The notes: a model not told the origin generated them from the sequence alone. Positions 9,474 to 18,525 are shown, numbered from the stretch's first letter. The stretch: 64,000 bases of DNA from Falsiroseomonas ponticola (GCF_016805305.1 NZ_JAERQN010000012.1:170715-234714); one strand, 5' to 3'. A program made the numbers and translations.

Positions 9474-10789
9474 TGGCCTCCACCCTCACGGCCGGGCAGG
9501 CCGCGGCGTTCCTGTTCGGCGGCTTCTTCGGGCTGCTCTTCCTGCGCGTGCCGGTTGCCATCGCGCTCGGCCTGGCCTGCCTGCCGCCGCTGCTGCTGGA
9601 AGACCGCCTCTGGCCCATGATCCTGGTGCAGGAGACCTTCAACGGCTTCAACAGCTTCATCCTGATCGCGGTGCCCTTCTTCCTGCTGGCCGCGAACCTG
9701 ATGAACATCGGCGGCATCACGGACCGGCTGGTCCGCTTCTCCCGCGCCATCGTCGGCCACATGCCGGGCAGCCTCGCGCAGATCAACGTCGTGCTCTCGA
9801 TCTTCTTCGCGGGCATCTCCGGCAGCTCGACCGCGGATGCGGCCAGCCAGTCCAAGATCTTCATCGATGCGCAGCGGAAGGAGGGGTATGATGACAGCTT
9901 CTCCGTCGCCATCACCGCCGTCTCCGCGGTGCTCGCCGTCATCATCCCGCCCTCCATCCTGATGATCGTCTGGGGCGGCGTGCTGACGGTCTCGATCGGC
10001 GGGCTGTTCCTGGCGGGCGTGCTGCCGGGGCTGCTGATCGGCGTGGCGCAGATGGCCACCGTGCATGTCTATGCGAAGATCCGGAATTACCCGACCTATA
10101 CGCGGGCGACGTTCAGGGAATTCATCGCCTCCTTCATCGTTTCCGTGCCCGCGCTGATGACGCCCTTCATCATCATCGGCGGCAAGATCTTCGGCTGGTT
10201 CACGGCGACGGAAGCGGCCTGCATCGCCGTGCTCTATGCCGGCGCGCTGTCCATCTTCGTCTACCGGGAGATGGACCTGAAGGGGCTGAAGACCGCCTTC
10301 ATGGATACGGGCAAGCTGTCCGGCATCACGCTGTTCTGCGTCGGCACCGCCTCCGCCTTCGGCTGGCTGCTGGCCTACTACAAGATCCCCGAGGCGATGC
10401 TGTCGGGCGTCATCGCCTGGGACATGGGGCCGGCGCTGACGGGCTTCTTCATCGCGGGCGTCTTCCTGATCGTCGGCTGCTTCCTGGATGCCATCCCGGC
10501 CATCATCATTGTCGGCACCATCCTGCAGCCCATGGCGGAACATGCGGGGCTGCATCCCATCCACTTCGCGATGATCTCCATCGTGTCGCTGGCCTTCGGG
10601 CTTGTGACGCCGCCCTATGGGCTCTGCCTGATGATCGCCTGTTCGGTGGCGGGCATCCGCATCACGGATGCGCTGAAGGACACGCTGATCATGCTGGTGC
10701 CGATGCTGGCGGTGCTGGCGACGCTGATCCTGTGGCCGGACATGGCGCTGCTGCTGCCGCGGCTGATCGAGCCGGATTTTCTCAAATAG
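9470..10789 (+). CDS. TRAP transporter large permease (DctM)
   Basis: A 439-residue polytopic membrane protein with about 12 hydrophobic segments. It has conserved DctM features: AVPFFLLAANLMN, the GISGSSTADAAS segment and PPSILMIVWG. It catalyses ion-driven import of the ligand delivered by the DctP protein at 7892. The start is an ATGATG pair overlapping the DctQ stop. About 100 bases of GC-rich inverted-repeat-like sequence follow before the ABC exporter gene, with no further gene seen there. Confidence 0.92.
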   Translation: MMASTLTAGQAAAFLFGGFFGLLFLRVPVAIALGLACLPPLLLEDRLWPMILVQETFNGFNSFILIAVPFFLLAANLMNIGGITDRLVRFSRAIVGHMPGSLAQINVVLSIFFAGISGSSTADAASQSKIFIDAQRKEGYDDSFSVAITAVSAVLAVIIPPSILMIVWGGVLTVSIGGLFLAGVLPGLLIGVAQMATVHVYAKIRNYPTYTRATFREFIASFIVSVPALMTPFIIIGGKIFGWFTATEAACIAVLYAGALSIFVYREMDLKGLKTAFMDTGKLSGITLFCVGTASAFGWLLAYYKIPEAMLSGVIAWDMGPALTGFFIAGVFLIVGCFLDAIPAIIIVGTILQPMAEHAGLHPIHFAMISIVSLAFGLVTPPYGLCLMIACSVAGIRITDALKDTLIMLVPMLAVLATLILWPDMALLLPRLIEPDFLK

Positions 10790-10885
10790 GGTTGCCAGGG
10801 GTGGGGGCGCCTCCCTCACCCAACCCTCACCACCGTGCGGGGGAGAGGGCTTTTCGAGGGGCGGGGGAAGCGCCACCTTGGGCGG

Positions 10886-12646
10886 GTGACGAACCCCTCC
10901 CCCGCCCGCGCACCGATCACCTCGCTGCGCCTGCTGCTGCCGCAGCTTCGCCCCTACCTGCCACGGGCCATCGGCGCCGTCGTCGCGCTGCTGCTGGCGG
11001 CGGCCATGACGCTGGCCATCGGCCAGGGGCTGAAGGGGCTGATCGACAACGGCTTCAGCGAAGGCGCGGAGGGGCTGGACAGCGCGGCGCTGGCCATGGG
11101 GGGCATCGTCGCCGTCCTCTCGGTCGCGACCTCCGCCCGCTACTACCTGGTGTCCTGGCTGGGGGAGCGGGTGGCGGCGGATCTCCGCCGGCGGGTCTTC
11201 GACCATGTGCTGTCCCTCTCGCCGGCCTTCTTCGAGACGGCGCGGACGGGCGACATCCTGTCGCGCATGACGGCCGACGTGGCGCTGCTTCAAAGCCTGA
11301 TCGGCTCCGCCATCTCCATGGGGCTGCGCAACGCCATCACGGGTGCGGGGGCGCTGGTGATGCTGGTGGCGACCAGCGCCAAGCTGGCCGGCATCATGCT
11401 GGTGGTGCTGCCGCTGGTGGTGGTGCCGCTGGTGCTGTTCGGGCGGCGGGAACGGCGGCTGTCCAAGACCGCGCAGGAACGCGTGGCGGACCTGGCCGCG
11501 ACGGCGGAGGAAGCGCTGAACGGGCTGCGCATCGTGCAGGCCTTCACGCATGAACCGCAGGACCGCAGGCGCTTCGCGGCGGAGGTGGAGCGTTCCGTCG
11601 CCGCGGCGCTGCGGCGCATCGCATCCCGCACCGCGTTGATCCTGGCCGTCATCCTCTTCGGCTTCGGCGCCATCACCTTCAGCCTCTGGGTCGGCGGGCG
11701 GGATGTGGTGGAGGGGCGGATGACGGGCGGCGACCTCTCCGCCTTCGTCTTCTACGCCATGCTGCTGGCTTCCTCGAGCGCCACGATGAGCGAGCTGTGG
11801 GGCGAGATCCAGCGCGCGGCGGCGGCGGCGGACCGGCTGCTGGAGATCCTGGCGGCGAAGCCCGCCATCGCCGCGCCGGCCAGCCCGGTGGCGCTGCCCG
11901 TGCCGGCGGCCGGGCGCCTGGCCTTCGAGGCGGTGGGCTTCCGCTACCCGACGCGGCCGGACGCGCCGGCGCTGGACGGCTTCTCCCTGGTGGTCGAGCC
12001 CGGGGAGACGGTGGCGCTGGTCGGACCCTCCGGCGCCGGCAAGACCACCGTCTTCCAGCTGCTGCTGCGCTTCTACGACCCGCAATCGGGCCGCGTGCTG
12101 GTGGATGGCGTCGATGTCAGCCAGGCGGATCCGGCGGCGCTGCGCGCGCGGATCGGCATCGTGCCGCAGGATGCCGCGATCTTCTCCGCCAGCGTGGCGG
12201 AGAATATCCGCTACGGGCGCCCCGATGCATCCGATGCCGAGGTGCGGGCGGCGGCGGAGGCGGCGGCGGCGGACCGGTTCATCGCGAAGCTGCCGCAGGG
12301 CTACGACACGCATCTGGGCGCGCGGGGCGTCACGCTCTCCGGCGGGCAGCGGCAGCGGATCGCGATCGCGCGCGCCATCCTGCGCGATGCGCCGATCCTG
12401 CTGCTGGACGAGGCGACGAGCGCGCTGGATGCGGAAAGCGAGCAGGCGGTGCAGCAGGCGCTGGAGGCGCTGTCGCGGGGCCGCACCACGCTGGTGGTGG
12501 CCCACCGCCTGGCCACCGTGCGCAATGCCGACCGGATCGTGGTGATGGAGGCCGGGCGGATCGTCGCCATCGGCCGGCATGAGGCGCTGGTGCGGGAGGG
12601 CGGGCTCTATGCCCGGCTCGCGGCGCTGCAGTTCGGGGAGAACTGA
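10886..12646 (+). CDS. ABC exporter with fused transmembrane and ATPase domains (MsbA-like)
   Basis: The protein has about 586 residues from a GTG at 10886; another GTG at 10835 is in frame but lies in repeat-like intergenic sequence. The N-terminal half has about six membrane helices. The ATPase half carries Walker A GPSGAGKTT, signature LSGGQRQR and Walker B LLLDEATSALD followed by the H-loop VVAHRLATVR. A homodimeric exporter of lipid or drug type is expected. It stands alone between TRAP and cysteine genes, so the cargo is unknown. Confidence 0.9.
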   Translation: MTNPSPARAPITSLRLLLPQLRPYLPRAIGAVVALLLAAAMTLAIGQGLKGLIDNGFSEGAEGLDSAALAMGGIVAVLSVATSARYYLVSWLGERVAADLRRRVFDHVLSLSPAFFETARTGDILSRMTADVALLQSLIGSAISMGLRNAITGAGALVMLVATSAKLAGIMLVVLPLVVVPLVLFGRRERRLSKTAQERVADLAATAEEALNGLRIVQAFTHEPQDRRRFAAEVERSVAAALRRIASRTALILAVILFGFGAITFSLWVGGRDVVEGRMTGGDLSAFVFYAMLLASSSATMSELWGEIQRAAAAADRLLEILAAKPAIAAPASPVALPVPAAGRLAFEAVGFRYPTRPDAPALDGFSLVVEPGETVALVGPSGAGKTTVFQLLLRFYDPQSGRVLVDGVDVSQADPAALRARIGIVPQDAAIFSASVAENIRYGRPDASDAEVRAAAEAAAADRFIAKLPQGYDTHLGARGVTLSGGQRQRIAIARAILRDAPILLLDEATSALDAESEQAVQQALEALSRGRTTLVVAHRLATVRNADRIVVMEAGRIVAIGRHEALVREGGLYARLAALQFGEN

Positions 12647-12656
12647 GGCGGGGCCG

Positions 12657-12684
12657 CCTGCCCCGCTCCCCCCCCGGGGGCAGG
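12657..12684. terminator. GC-rich hairpin between convergent ABC exporter and cysK
   Basis: An 8-base arm CCTGCCCC (12657-12664) pairs with GGGGCAGG (12677-12684) across a C-rich loop. It sits exactly between two convergent stops, so it may terminate both. No long T-run is present. Confidence 0.45.
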
Positions 12685-12686
12685 GG

Positions 12687-13682
12687 TCAGATGCCCTCGA
12701 ACAGCCTCGTGCTGAGGTAGCGTTCGGCGAAGCTCGCGGCGATGCCGACGACCAGGCGGCCCTTCATGGCGGGGTTGCGCGCCACTTCCAGCGCCGCATG
12801 CAGCACGGCGCCGGAGGAGATGCCGATGGGCAGCCCCTCCTCCCGCGCGCAGGCGCGGGCGGCGGCCAGGGCCTCGCGCTCCGACACCCGCATGACGGCA
12901 TCCAGCTTCTCCAACTCCAGCACGGAGGGGCGGAAGCCGGCGCCGATGCCCTGGATGTCGTGCGGCCCGGCTTCCTCGCCGGACAGCACCGCCGATTCGG
13001 CGGGTTCCACGCCGATGATGCGCAGTGTCGCGCGGCGCGGCTTCAGGGCCCGGGCGATGCCGGTGAGGGTGCCGCCGGTGCCGACGCCGCCGATGATGGC
13101 ATCGACATCGCCGGCGGTGTCGGCCCAGATCTCCTCGGCCGTCGTCGCCTCATGCACCGCGGGGTTGGCGGGGTTGTCGAACTGCTTCGGCATCCAGGCG
13201 CCGGGGGTGGCGGCGATGATCTGTTCCGCGCGCTGGATGGCACCCGCCATGCCGCGGCGGGCGGGGGTGAGTTCCAGCTCCGCCCCCATCAGCTTCATCA
13301 TCTTGCGCCGTTCGATGCTGGCGCCGTCCGGCATCACGACGATCAGGCGATAGCCCTTGGCGGCGGCCACGAAGGCCAGCGCGATGCCGGTATTGCCGGA
13401 GGTGGGCTCCACCAGCGTGGAGCGGCCGGGGGCGATCAGGCCCTCGCGCTCCGCGGCCTCCACCATCGCCAGGCCGATGCGGTCCTTCACCGAGCCGAGC
13501 GGGTTGAAGAATTCGAGCTTGAGGGCGAGGCGGGCGGCCAGGCCTTCCTTCGCCTCCAGCCGCGGCAGCCGGACGATCGGCGTATTGCCGACGATGTCGA
13601 GCACGCTGCCATGCACGCGCCCCGCGGGCGGGGCGGCGGCGCGGGCGGCGGGGGGGGTCTTCCGGCTGGAACGGTCGGGCAT
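12687..13682 (-). CDS. cysK: Cysteine synthase A (O-acetylserine sulfhydrylase)
   Basis: The protein has 331 residues with the start MPDRSS at 13682. The PLP lysine is K66 in NPLGSVKDRIG. The substrate-binding loop is PTSGNTG and the phosphate-binding loop is GTGGTLTG. ISSGA near the C-terminus positions the PLP ring. It makes cysteine from O-acetylserine and sulfide in the cytoplasm. An Rrf2-type regulator without cysteines is transcribed divergently. In Bacillus and Staphylococcus the Rrf2 protein CymR binds CysK, so this pair may be a sulfur-status switch; that is inference. The N-terminal 22 residues look poorly conserved and the true start could be further in. Confidence 0.9.
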   Translation of the reverse strand: MPDRSSRKTPPAARAAAPPAGRVHGSVLDIVGNTPIVRLPRLEAKEGLAARLALKLEFFNPLGSVKDRIGLAMVEAAEREGLIAPGRSTLVEPTSGNTGIALAFVAAAKGYRLIVVMPDGASIERRKMMKLMGAELELTPARRGMAGAIQRAEQIIAATPGAWMPKQFDNPANPAVHEATTAEEIWADTAGDVDAIIGGVGTGGTLTGIARALKPRRATLRIIGVEPAESAVLSGEEAGPHDIQGIGAGFRPSVLELEKLDAVMRVSEREALAAARACAREEGLPIGISSGAVLHAALEVARNPAMKGRLVVGIAASFAERYLSTRLFEGI

Positions 13683-13820
13683 GCAGGGGAGCCTTCGGCT
13701 GCGCGCGGCGTTTCTGCGGGTGTTCTGGCCCGGCGCCGGGCGCCTGTCCATGCCGGGGCTGGCAAATCACGTCGATACGATGTAAATAACCTCGTCTCCA
13801 ACGCGCGGGAATCGAGAAAA

Positions 13821-14273
13821 ATGCTGCTCCGCCAGGACCGTGTCATGACCGCCATCGCCGTGATGCTGGATGTGGGCTTCCACGCCGGGCGCGGGGGGGA
13901 AGTGACGGGCGGTGCCGAGGTGGCGGAGCGGATGGGCGCGGCGCGGCGGGGGATCGAGCCGGTGTTCCAGGCGCTGTCGCGCACCGGGCTGCTGGACAGC
14001 GTGCGCGGGCCGCGCGGGGGCTACCGGCTGGGGCGGCGGCCGCGGGACATCAAGCTGATCGAGATCGTCAGCGCCGTGACGGAGGAGCCGGAGGCGATGC
14101 CCGGCGACCTCTCCGGCAAGCTGCAGGTGGCGGTGGTGGCGCCGCTGTGGCGGGAGCTGGAGGACGGGCTGCGGGAACGCCTGGCGGCACAGACGCTGGA
14201 TGACCTGCTGAAGCGCGCCCAGGCCGCCGGGCTCAAGCGGCCGACGACGGAGCCGCTGAACTTCGCGATCTGA
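13821..14273 (+). CDS. Rrf2 family transcriptional regulator lacking cysteines
   Basis: The protein has 150 residues with the start MLLRQDRV. An N-terminal winged helix with PRGGYRLGRRP in the wing is the hallmark of the Rrf2 family. There is no cysteine in the whole protein, so it cannot hold the Fe-S cluster of IscR/NsrR members and resembles the CymR branch. It is divergent from cysK across about 140 bases, which contain an AT-richer patch (about 13760-13790, TGGCAA then TAAATA at 17-base spacing) that could be a weak promoter. It probably controls cysK and perhaps itself. Confidence 0.85.
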   Translation: MLLRQDRVMTAIAVMLDVGFHAGRGGEVTGGAEVAERMGAARRGIEPVFQALSRTGLLDSVRGPRGGYRLGRRPRDIKLIEIVSAVTEEPEAMPGDLSGKLQVAVVAPLWRELEDGLRERLAAQTLDDLLKRAQAAGLKRPTTEPLNFAI

Positions 14274-14283
14274 CGCGCCCCGG

Positions 14284-14309
14284 GGCGGGCGGATGGGCCG
14301 CCCGCCTTT
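14284..14309 (+). terminator. Intrinsic-type terminator after the Rrf2 gene
   Basis: A perfect 9-base stem GGCGGGCGG (14284-14292) pairs with CCGCCCGCC (14298-14306) around a 5-base loop. TTT follows immediately, ten bases after the Rrf2 stop. Confidence 0.65.
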
Positions 14310-14368
14310 AAGCGAACAGTAGGACGGTATCGGCATCCTCCGGCCGCTAACCCGGAGAAGAACGTACC

Positions 14369-15349
14369 ATGATGCTGTCCCGTCGCCTGGCGCTCGGCGC
14401 CGCCGTCGCCACGCTGGCCGCGCCCCATGCCGCGCGGGCGCAGAGCCGGCGCTTCAAGGTGGGCCACAACAACTCCACCGATTCCGTGCTGCATGCCGCG
14501 GCCACCGGCTTCGATGCCGCGCTGCAGGCCGCGAGCGGCGGGCGCTACGGGCTGGAGATCGTCCCCAATTCGGCGCTGGGCAGCGAGGCGGAGATGCTGA
14601 AGGCGGTGTCGGAGGGCACGCTGGACGCGACCATCGCGCCGGTCGGCACCACCGCGGCGCTGGCGCGGGAGGTGGGGCTGCTGGAGACGCCCTACCTGTT
14701 CCGGGACGCGGCGCAGGCGCGCGGCGCGCTGGACGGGGCGCTCGGCCAGCATTGCGCGGCGCTGCTGCGCGACAAGGGGCTGAGCGTCGGCGCCTGGTGC
14801 GAGGTGGGCTTCCGGCACATCACCGCCAACCGGCCGGTGCGTGATCCGGCGGCGTTGCGGGGCCTCAAGATCCGCGTGCCGATCTCGGAAGCCATCATGG
14901 AGAGCTTCCGCGCCATGGGCGCGGCGGCGGATGCCCTGCCCTTCCCGCAGCTGCCGGAGGCGCTGCGCACCGGGCGGTTCGAGGCGCAGGAGAACCCGGT
15001 CAACATCATCGTCGCGGCGCAGCTGCACCGCTTCCAGTCGCACCTGTCGCTGACCGGGCATGTGTACACGCCGGCCGCCCTCGCCATGTCCACCGAGGTG
15101 CTGGAGGAGTTGCCGCAGGCCGACCGGGCGATGGTGCTGGCCGCCATGCCGGCGGGGGCGGCGGCGTCCCGGCAGCTGGCGGACCGGATGGAGAGCGCGG
15201 GGCTCGACCAGCTGCGGGCGGCGGGCATGACGGTGGTGACGGATGTGGATGGCGCGGCGATGCGGGCGGCGACGGCGCCGGCGCGGGAGCGTCTTTCGGC
15301 CGTCTTCGGCGCGGAATCGGTGCGGCGGATGACCGGGCTGGTATCCTGA
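14369..15349 (+). CDS. Orphan DctP-family periplasmic binding protein next to a chemoreceptor
   Basis: The protein has 326 residues with an N-terminal signal peptide (MMLSRRLALGAAVATLAAP, cleavage near AARAQ). The body is DctP-like, with VPNSALGSEAEMLKAVSEG, LLETPYLFRD and LRGLKIRVP. No TRAP permease gene is nearby. Instead, a methyl-accepting chemotaxis protein starts 22 bases after its stop. A role as ligand-presenting partner for that receptor is an inference. It could equally serve a TRAP permease encoded elsewhere. It is a distant paralogue of the protein at 7892. Confidence 0.85.
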   Translation: MMLSRRLALGAAVATLAAPHAARAQSRRFKVGHNNSTDSVLHAAATGFDAALQAASGGRYGLEIVPNSALGSEAEMLKAVSEGTLDATIAPVGTTAALAREVGLLETPYLFRDAAQARGALDGALGQHCAALLRDKGLSVGAWCEVGFRHITANRPVRDPAALRGLKIRVPISEAIMESFRAMGAAADALPFPQLPEALRTGRFEAQENPVNIIVAAQLHRFQSHLSLTGHVYTPAALAMSTEVLEELPQADRAMVLAAMPAGAAASRQLADRMESAGLDQLRAAGMTVVTDVDGAAMRAATAPARERLSAVFGAESVRRMTGLVS

Positions 15350-15371
15350 CGGCGGACGGCGGAGCAGGGCC

Positions 15372-17339
15372 ATGCGCCTCGACCCCCGGTCCATCCGGTT
15401 CCGGCTGCTGGGCGGCTTCCTGGCGGTGATCGCGGCCTTCGGGCTGGCGGCCGGCCTGGCGCTGATCAAGGCGGAGCAGCTGCGCGACGCCAATGCGGGG
15501 CGCGATGCCGCCTTCGCCGCGCTGGGCGGCACGGCATCCGCCGCGCGGGCCGTGGGCGATGCGCGGCAGCGCCTGGCGGCCTACCAGGCGAGCGAGGCGG
15601 CGGCGGAGCGCGACGCGCTGCTGGCGCAGCTGCAGGCGCTGGAGGGGCAGCTGGCGAGCCTGCCGGGCAGCCCCGGGCCGGGGGCGCTGACCGAGGCGGG
15701 GCGGGCGCTGACGGAGGCGCTGGCCGAGCGCGGGGCGGCCGCCGGCGCGCTGGCCGGGGCGAGCGGCGCGCTGGGCAACCCGGTCAGCACGCTGGCGGAT
15801 ATCGCCGCGCGCAGCGGGGATGCGGGGCTGGTCGCCCAGGTGATGCGCCTGCAGGCGAGCTATGCCGTCATCCTCGGGGCCATCGGGCGCTATGCCGGCA
15901 GCGAGGAACGGCGCGACGCGGCGCTGGCCACGGAGGAATCCGCCCGGCTGCGCGGCATCGCGCAGGAGATCGCCGGCAACGGGACCCTGACCGCGCGGGC
16001 GCAGCGGATGACGCAATCCATCCTGACCGCCGCCGATGCGCTGCTGCAGGCGCAGGGCCGGCTGGACGCCACCATCGCCGCCCGCCAGGCGCGGGCGCAG
16101 GCGATGGAGGCGCTGCTGGCCCGGGCCTCCGACGGGGTGAATGCGGCGCGGGACGCGGCGGGGCAGCGCTTCGCGGCGATGACGGCGGCGACGCAGGCGG
16201 CGGCCGATGCGCAGCGCATGGCGCTGCTGGGCGGCGCGGCGCTGGCCTCCGCGCTGGGGCTGGTGCTGGCGGTGCTGATCGGCCGGGCGACGACGCGGCC
16301 CATCCTGGCGCTGGGCCGGCGCATGGACGGGATGGCGGCGGGCGCGCTGGAGGAGCCGGTGCCGGGCGGCGAGCGGCGCGACGAGATCGGCGCCATGGCC
16401 CGCTCCGCCGAGACCTTCCGGGCCGGGCTGCTGCGCGCCCGCGCGCTGGAGGCGGAGGCGGAGGAGGCGCGCCAGGCCGCGGAGGCGGCGCGGCTGGCCG
16501 CGCAGCGGGAGCTGGCGGACCGGGTGCAGGCGCAGTTCGGCGCCGTGGTGCAGGGGCTGGGCGATTCGGCGGGGCTGCTGGACGGCTCGATCGCCAGCCT
16601 CTCCGGCACGGCGGATGAGACGGCGCGGCGCGCCTCCTCCGTCTCCGTCGGGGCGGAGGCGATGACCGCCACCGTGCAGACCGTGGCCGCGGCGACCGAG
16701 GAGCTGGCGGGATCGGTGCAGGAGATCAGCCGCCAGGTGGCGCGCGCGGCGGAGGTGAGCCGCCAGGCGGTGGCGGATGCCGGCGCGGCGAATGACCGCA
16801 TGGCGGGGCTGTCGGAAGCCGCGGGGCGGATCGGCGACGTGCTGAAGCTGATCGGGGACATCGCCGGGCAGACCAACCTGCTGGCGCTGAACGCGACGAT
16901 CGAGGCGGCGCGGGCCGGCGATGCGGGCAAGGGATTCGCGGTGGTGGCCAGCGAGGTGAAGGCGCTGGCCGGGCAGACCGCCCGCGCGACGGAGGAGATC
17001 GGCCAGCAGATCACCGGCATCCAGGGCGCGACGCGGGAGGCGGTGGAGGCGATCCGCGGCATCGCCGGGATCATCGAGCAGGTGGACCAGATCGCCACCA
17101 CCATCGCCGCGGCGGTGGAACAGCAGGGCGCCGCGACGCAGGAGATCGCGCGCAACGTGGCGGAGACCGCGTCCGGCACCCGGCAGGTATCCTCCAACAT
17201 CGCCCATGTGAGCGCCGGCGTGGACGCCAACAGCCAGGCGCTGCGCACGCTGCGCGACGCGACCGGGGAGGTGACGCGGCAGGGCCAGGCGCTGCGCGCT
17301 TCGCTGGACGGGCTGCTGCGGGGGCTGCGCGCGGCCTAG
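15372..17339 (+). CDS. Methyl-accepting chemotaxis protein
   Basis: The protein has 655 residues. Membrane helix 1 lies at about residues 10-32. A helical, coiled-coil-like periplasmic sensor with no Cache pattern follows, then helix 2 at about 280-303, a HAMP domain (TTRPILALGRRMDGMA) and a long signalling domain. The conserved hairpin tip, IGDIAGQTNLLALNATIEAA, lies at about residues 493-512. Methylation-helix Gln/Glu pairs are present. It should feed a CheA/CheW array that is not encoded in this window. The TAG stop lies inside the left arm of a double-hairpin repeat. The orphan DctP gene upstream may supply its ligand. Confidence 0.93.
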   Translation: MRLDPRSIRFRLLGGFLAVIAAFGLAAGLALIKAEQLRDANAGRDAAFAALGGTASAARAVGDARQRLAAYQASEAAAERDALLAQLQALEGQLASLPGSPGPGALTEAGRALTEALAERGAAAGALAGASGALGNPVSTLADIAARSGDAGLVAQVMRLQASYAVILGAIGRYAGSEERRDAALATEESARLRGIAQEIAGNGTLTARAQRMTQSILTAADALLQAQGRLDATIAARQARAQAMEALLARASDGVNAARDAAGQRFAAMTAATQAAADAQRMALLGGAALASALGLVLAVLIGRATTRPILALGRRMDGMAAGALEEPVPGGERRDEIGAMARSAETFRAGLLRARALEAEAEEARQAAEAARLAAQRELADRVQAQFGAVVQGLGDSAGLLDGSIASLSGTADETARRASSVSVGAEAMTATVQTVAAATEELAGSVQEISRQVARAAEVSRQAVADAGAANDRMAGLSEAAGRIGDVLKLIGDIAGQTNLLALNATIEAARAGDAGKGFAVVASEVKALAGQTARATEEIGQQITGIQGATREAVEAIRGIAGIIEQVDQIATTIAAAVEQQGAATQEIARNVAETASGTRQVSSNIAHVSAGVDANSQALRTLRDATGEVTRQGQALRASLDGLLRGLRAA

Positions 17340-17439
17340 AGCACGCTGCGTTCAAATGAACGCAGCGTGCTCTAGAAGTCATTGAATCTGGAGCAAGAAA
17401 TGCGTTCAGAAGATTCCATCTGAACGCATATTGCTCCAG
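17336..17439. repeat. Bipartite double-hairpin repeat, copy B
   Basis: Hairpin 1 at 17336-17375 is a perfect 18-base stem with an AAAT loop. A 12-base linker follows. Hairpin 2 at 17388-17439 has a 21-23-base stem with a small bulge. The outer arms read CTAGAGCACG and CTGGAGCA, close to copy A at 5696-5800, while the inner arms differ but stay paired. It starts inside the chemoreceptor stop codon and lies between convergent genes, so it may act as a terminator here. Confidence 0.8.
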
Positions 17440-17484
17440 ACGGGCTTCAGCCTCGGCAGCCCGCTGAATGCCGGGGCGGGCCGG

Positions 17485-18294
17485 TCACATGGCGGCGCGG
17501 CGCGCGGCCTCGGCCTGCGGCAGCACGGCGCCGAGGCCGAGCGCCGCGACCTGCCCGATCACGACCAGGGCGGGCTTGGGCAGCGCGGCGCGGCGCGCAT
17601 CGAGGGTGCAGGTGCCGAGGGTGCTGTGAAGCACCTGCTGATCGGGCGTCGTCGCCTGGGCGATGATGGCGACCGGCGTCGCGGGCGGGCGGCCGCCGGC
17701 CAGCAGGCGCAGCGCGATCTCATCCAGCCGCGACAGGGCCATGAAGGCGGCGATGGTGCCGTCCAGCCGCGCCAGGGCATCCCAGTTCACGGCGCCCGGC
17801 AGGTCGCCGGCCTCGTCATGGCCGGTGACGAAGGTGACGGCGCTGGCGACGCCGCGATGCGTCAGCGGGATGCCCGCGGCGGCCGGGGCGGCGGTGCCGG
17901 CGGTGACGCCGGGGACGACCTTCCAGGGGATGCCGGCGGCATCCAGCGCCTGCGCTTCCTCACCCCCCCGGCCGAAGACGAAGGGGTCCCCCCCCTTCAG
18001 GCGCACCACGCGCAGCCCGGCGCGGGCGCCGGCGATGAGGCGGGCATTGATCCGGGCCTGGCTGACCGGGGCGGCGCCCTTGCGCTTGCCGACGGGCACC
18101 ACCTCCGCCCCCGGGCGGACCAGGCGGAGCACGGCGCGGCCGGGCAGCGCATCATGCAGCACGAGGTCCGCGCGCTTCAGCGCTTCCGCCGCGCGCAGGG
18201 TCAACAGGCCGGGATCGCCGGGGCCGGCGCCGACCAGCCAGACCTCCCCAGGCATCGGGCCCTGGGCCGGGCCGAGCGCGGAACGCTTATTCAC
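17485..18294 (-). CDS. cobA: Uroporphyrinogen-III C-methyltransferase (SUMT)
   Basis: The protein has 269 residues from a GTG; an ATG at 18255 (MPGEVWLVGAG) would give 257 residues and fits the family start equally well. The family motifs are GAGPGDPGLLTLRA at the N-terminus, LKGGDPFVFGRGGEE and PGVTAGTAAPA. It methylates uroporphyrinogen III twice with SAM to give precorrin-2, the siroheme precursor. It is divergent from a sulfite reductase operon whose enzyme needs siroheme, which supports a siroheme role. It lacks the CysG dehydrogenase/chelatase part, so that step must be encoded elsewhere. Confidence 0.92.
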   Translation of the reverse strand: MNKRSALGPAQGPMPGEVWLVGAGPGDPGLLTLRAAEALKRADLVLHDALPGRAVLRLVRPGAEVVPVGKRKGAAPVSQARINARLIAGARAGLRVVRLKGGDPFVFGRGGEEAQALDAAGIPWKVVPGVTAGTAAPAAAGIPLTHRGVASAVTFVTGHDEAGDLPGAVNWDALARLDGTIAAFMALSRLDEIALRLLAGGRPPATPVAIIAQATTPDQQVLHSTLGTCTLDARRAALPKPALVVIGQVAALGLGAVLPQAEAARRAAM

Positions 18295-18443
18295 GATTCA
18301 CCATCGCTTATCACCGGACAGGACGAGGAGAACACCATACTCCAGCACCATCACCAATAGGGCCATTCCCGGGCGCATGACAGCCATTACCGGGCCGGGG
18401 AGAAAAATTCTGGCATTTCGCGATCATCCGCTGCGTCGATGCG

Positions 18444-18471
18444 TTGATTGTGACGTTCCCAGGCGTTAATT
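18444..18471 (+). promoter_or_regulatory. Candidate sigma-70 promoter of the sulfite reductase operon
   Basis: TTGATT at 18444-18449 and TTAATT at 18466-18471 are 16 bases apart. They lie in an AT-richer part of the 231-base divergent region before the DUF2849 gene. Transcription would begin about 45 bases ahead of the ATG, which has AAGGAAG as ribosome-binding site. No operator is recognised in the rest of this region. Confidence 0.45.
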
Positions 18472-18525
18472 GAACCCAGCCACGCCACACCCGGCGCCCG
18501 TCGCGCCGCAGGGAAGGAAGCCGCC

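Noticed and set aside
10790..10885. A short gene in the gap between the TRAP permease and ABC exporter
   Set aside because: The stretch is GC-rich with imperfect inverted repeats (CCTCACCCAACCCTC-type), lacks a start with ribosome-binding site, and looks like an intergenic repeat.
9368..12580. A leftward open frame of about 1070 codons opposite the TRAP and ABC genes
   Set aside because: It is a low-complexity His/Arg/Gln-rich translation with no motif. The rightward strand encodes DctM and an ABC exporter with full motifs.
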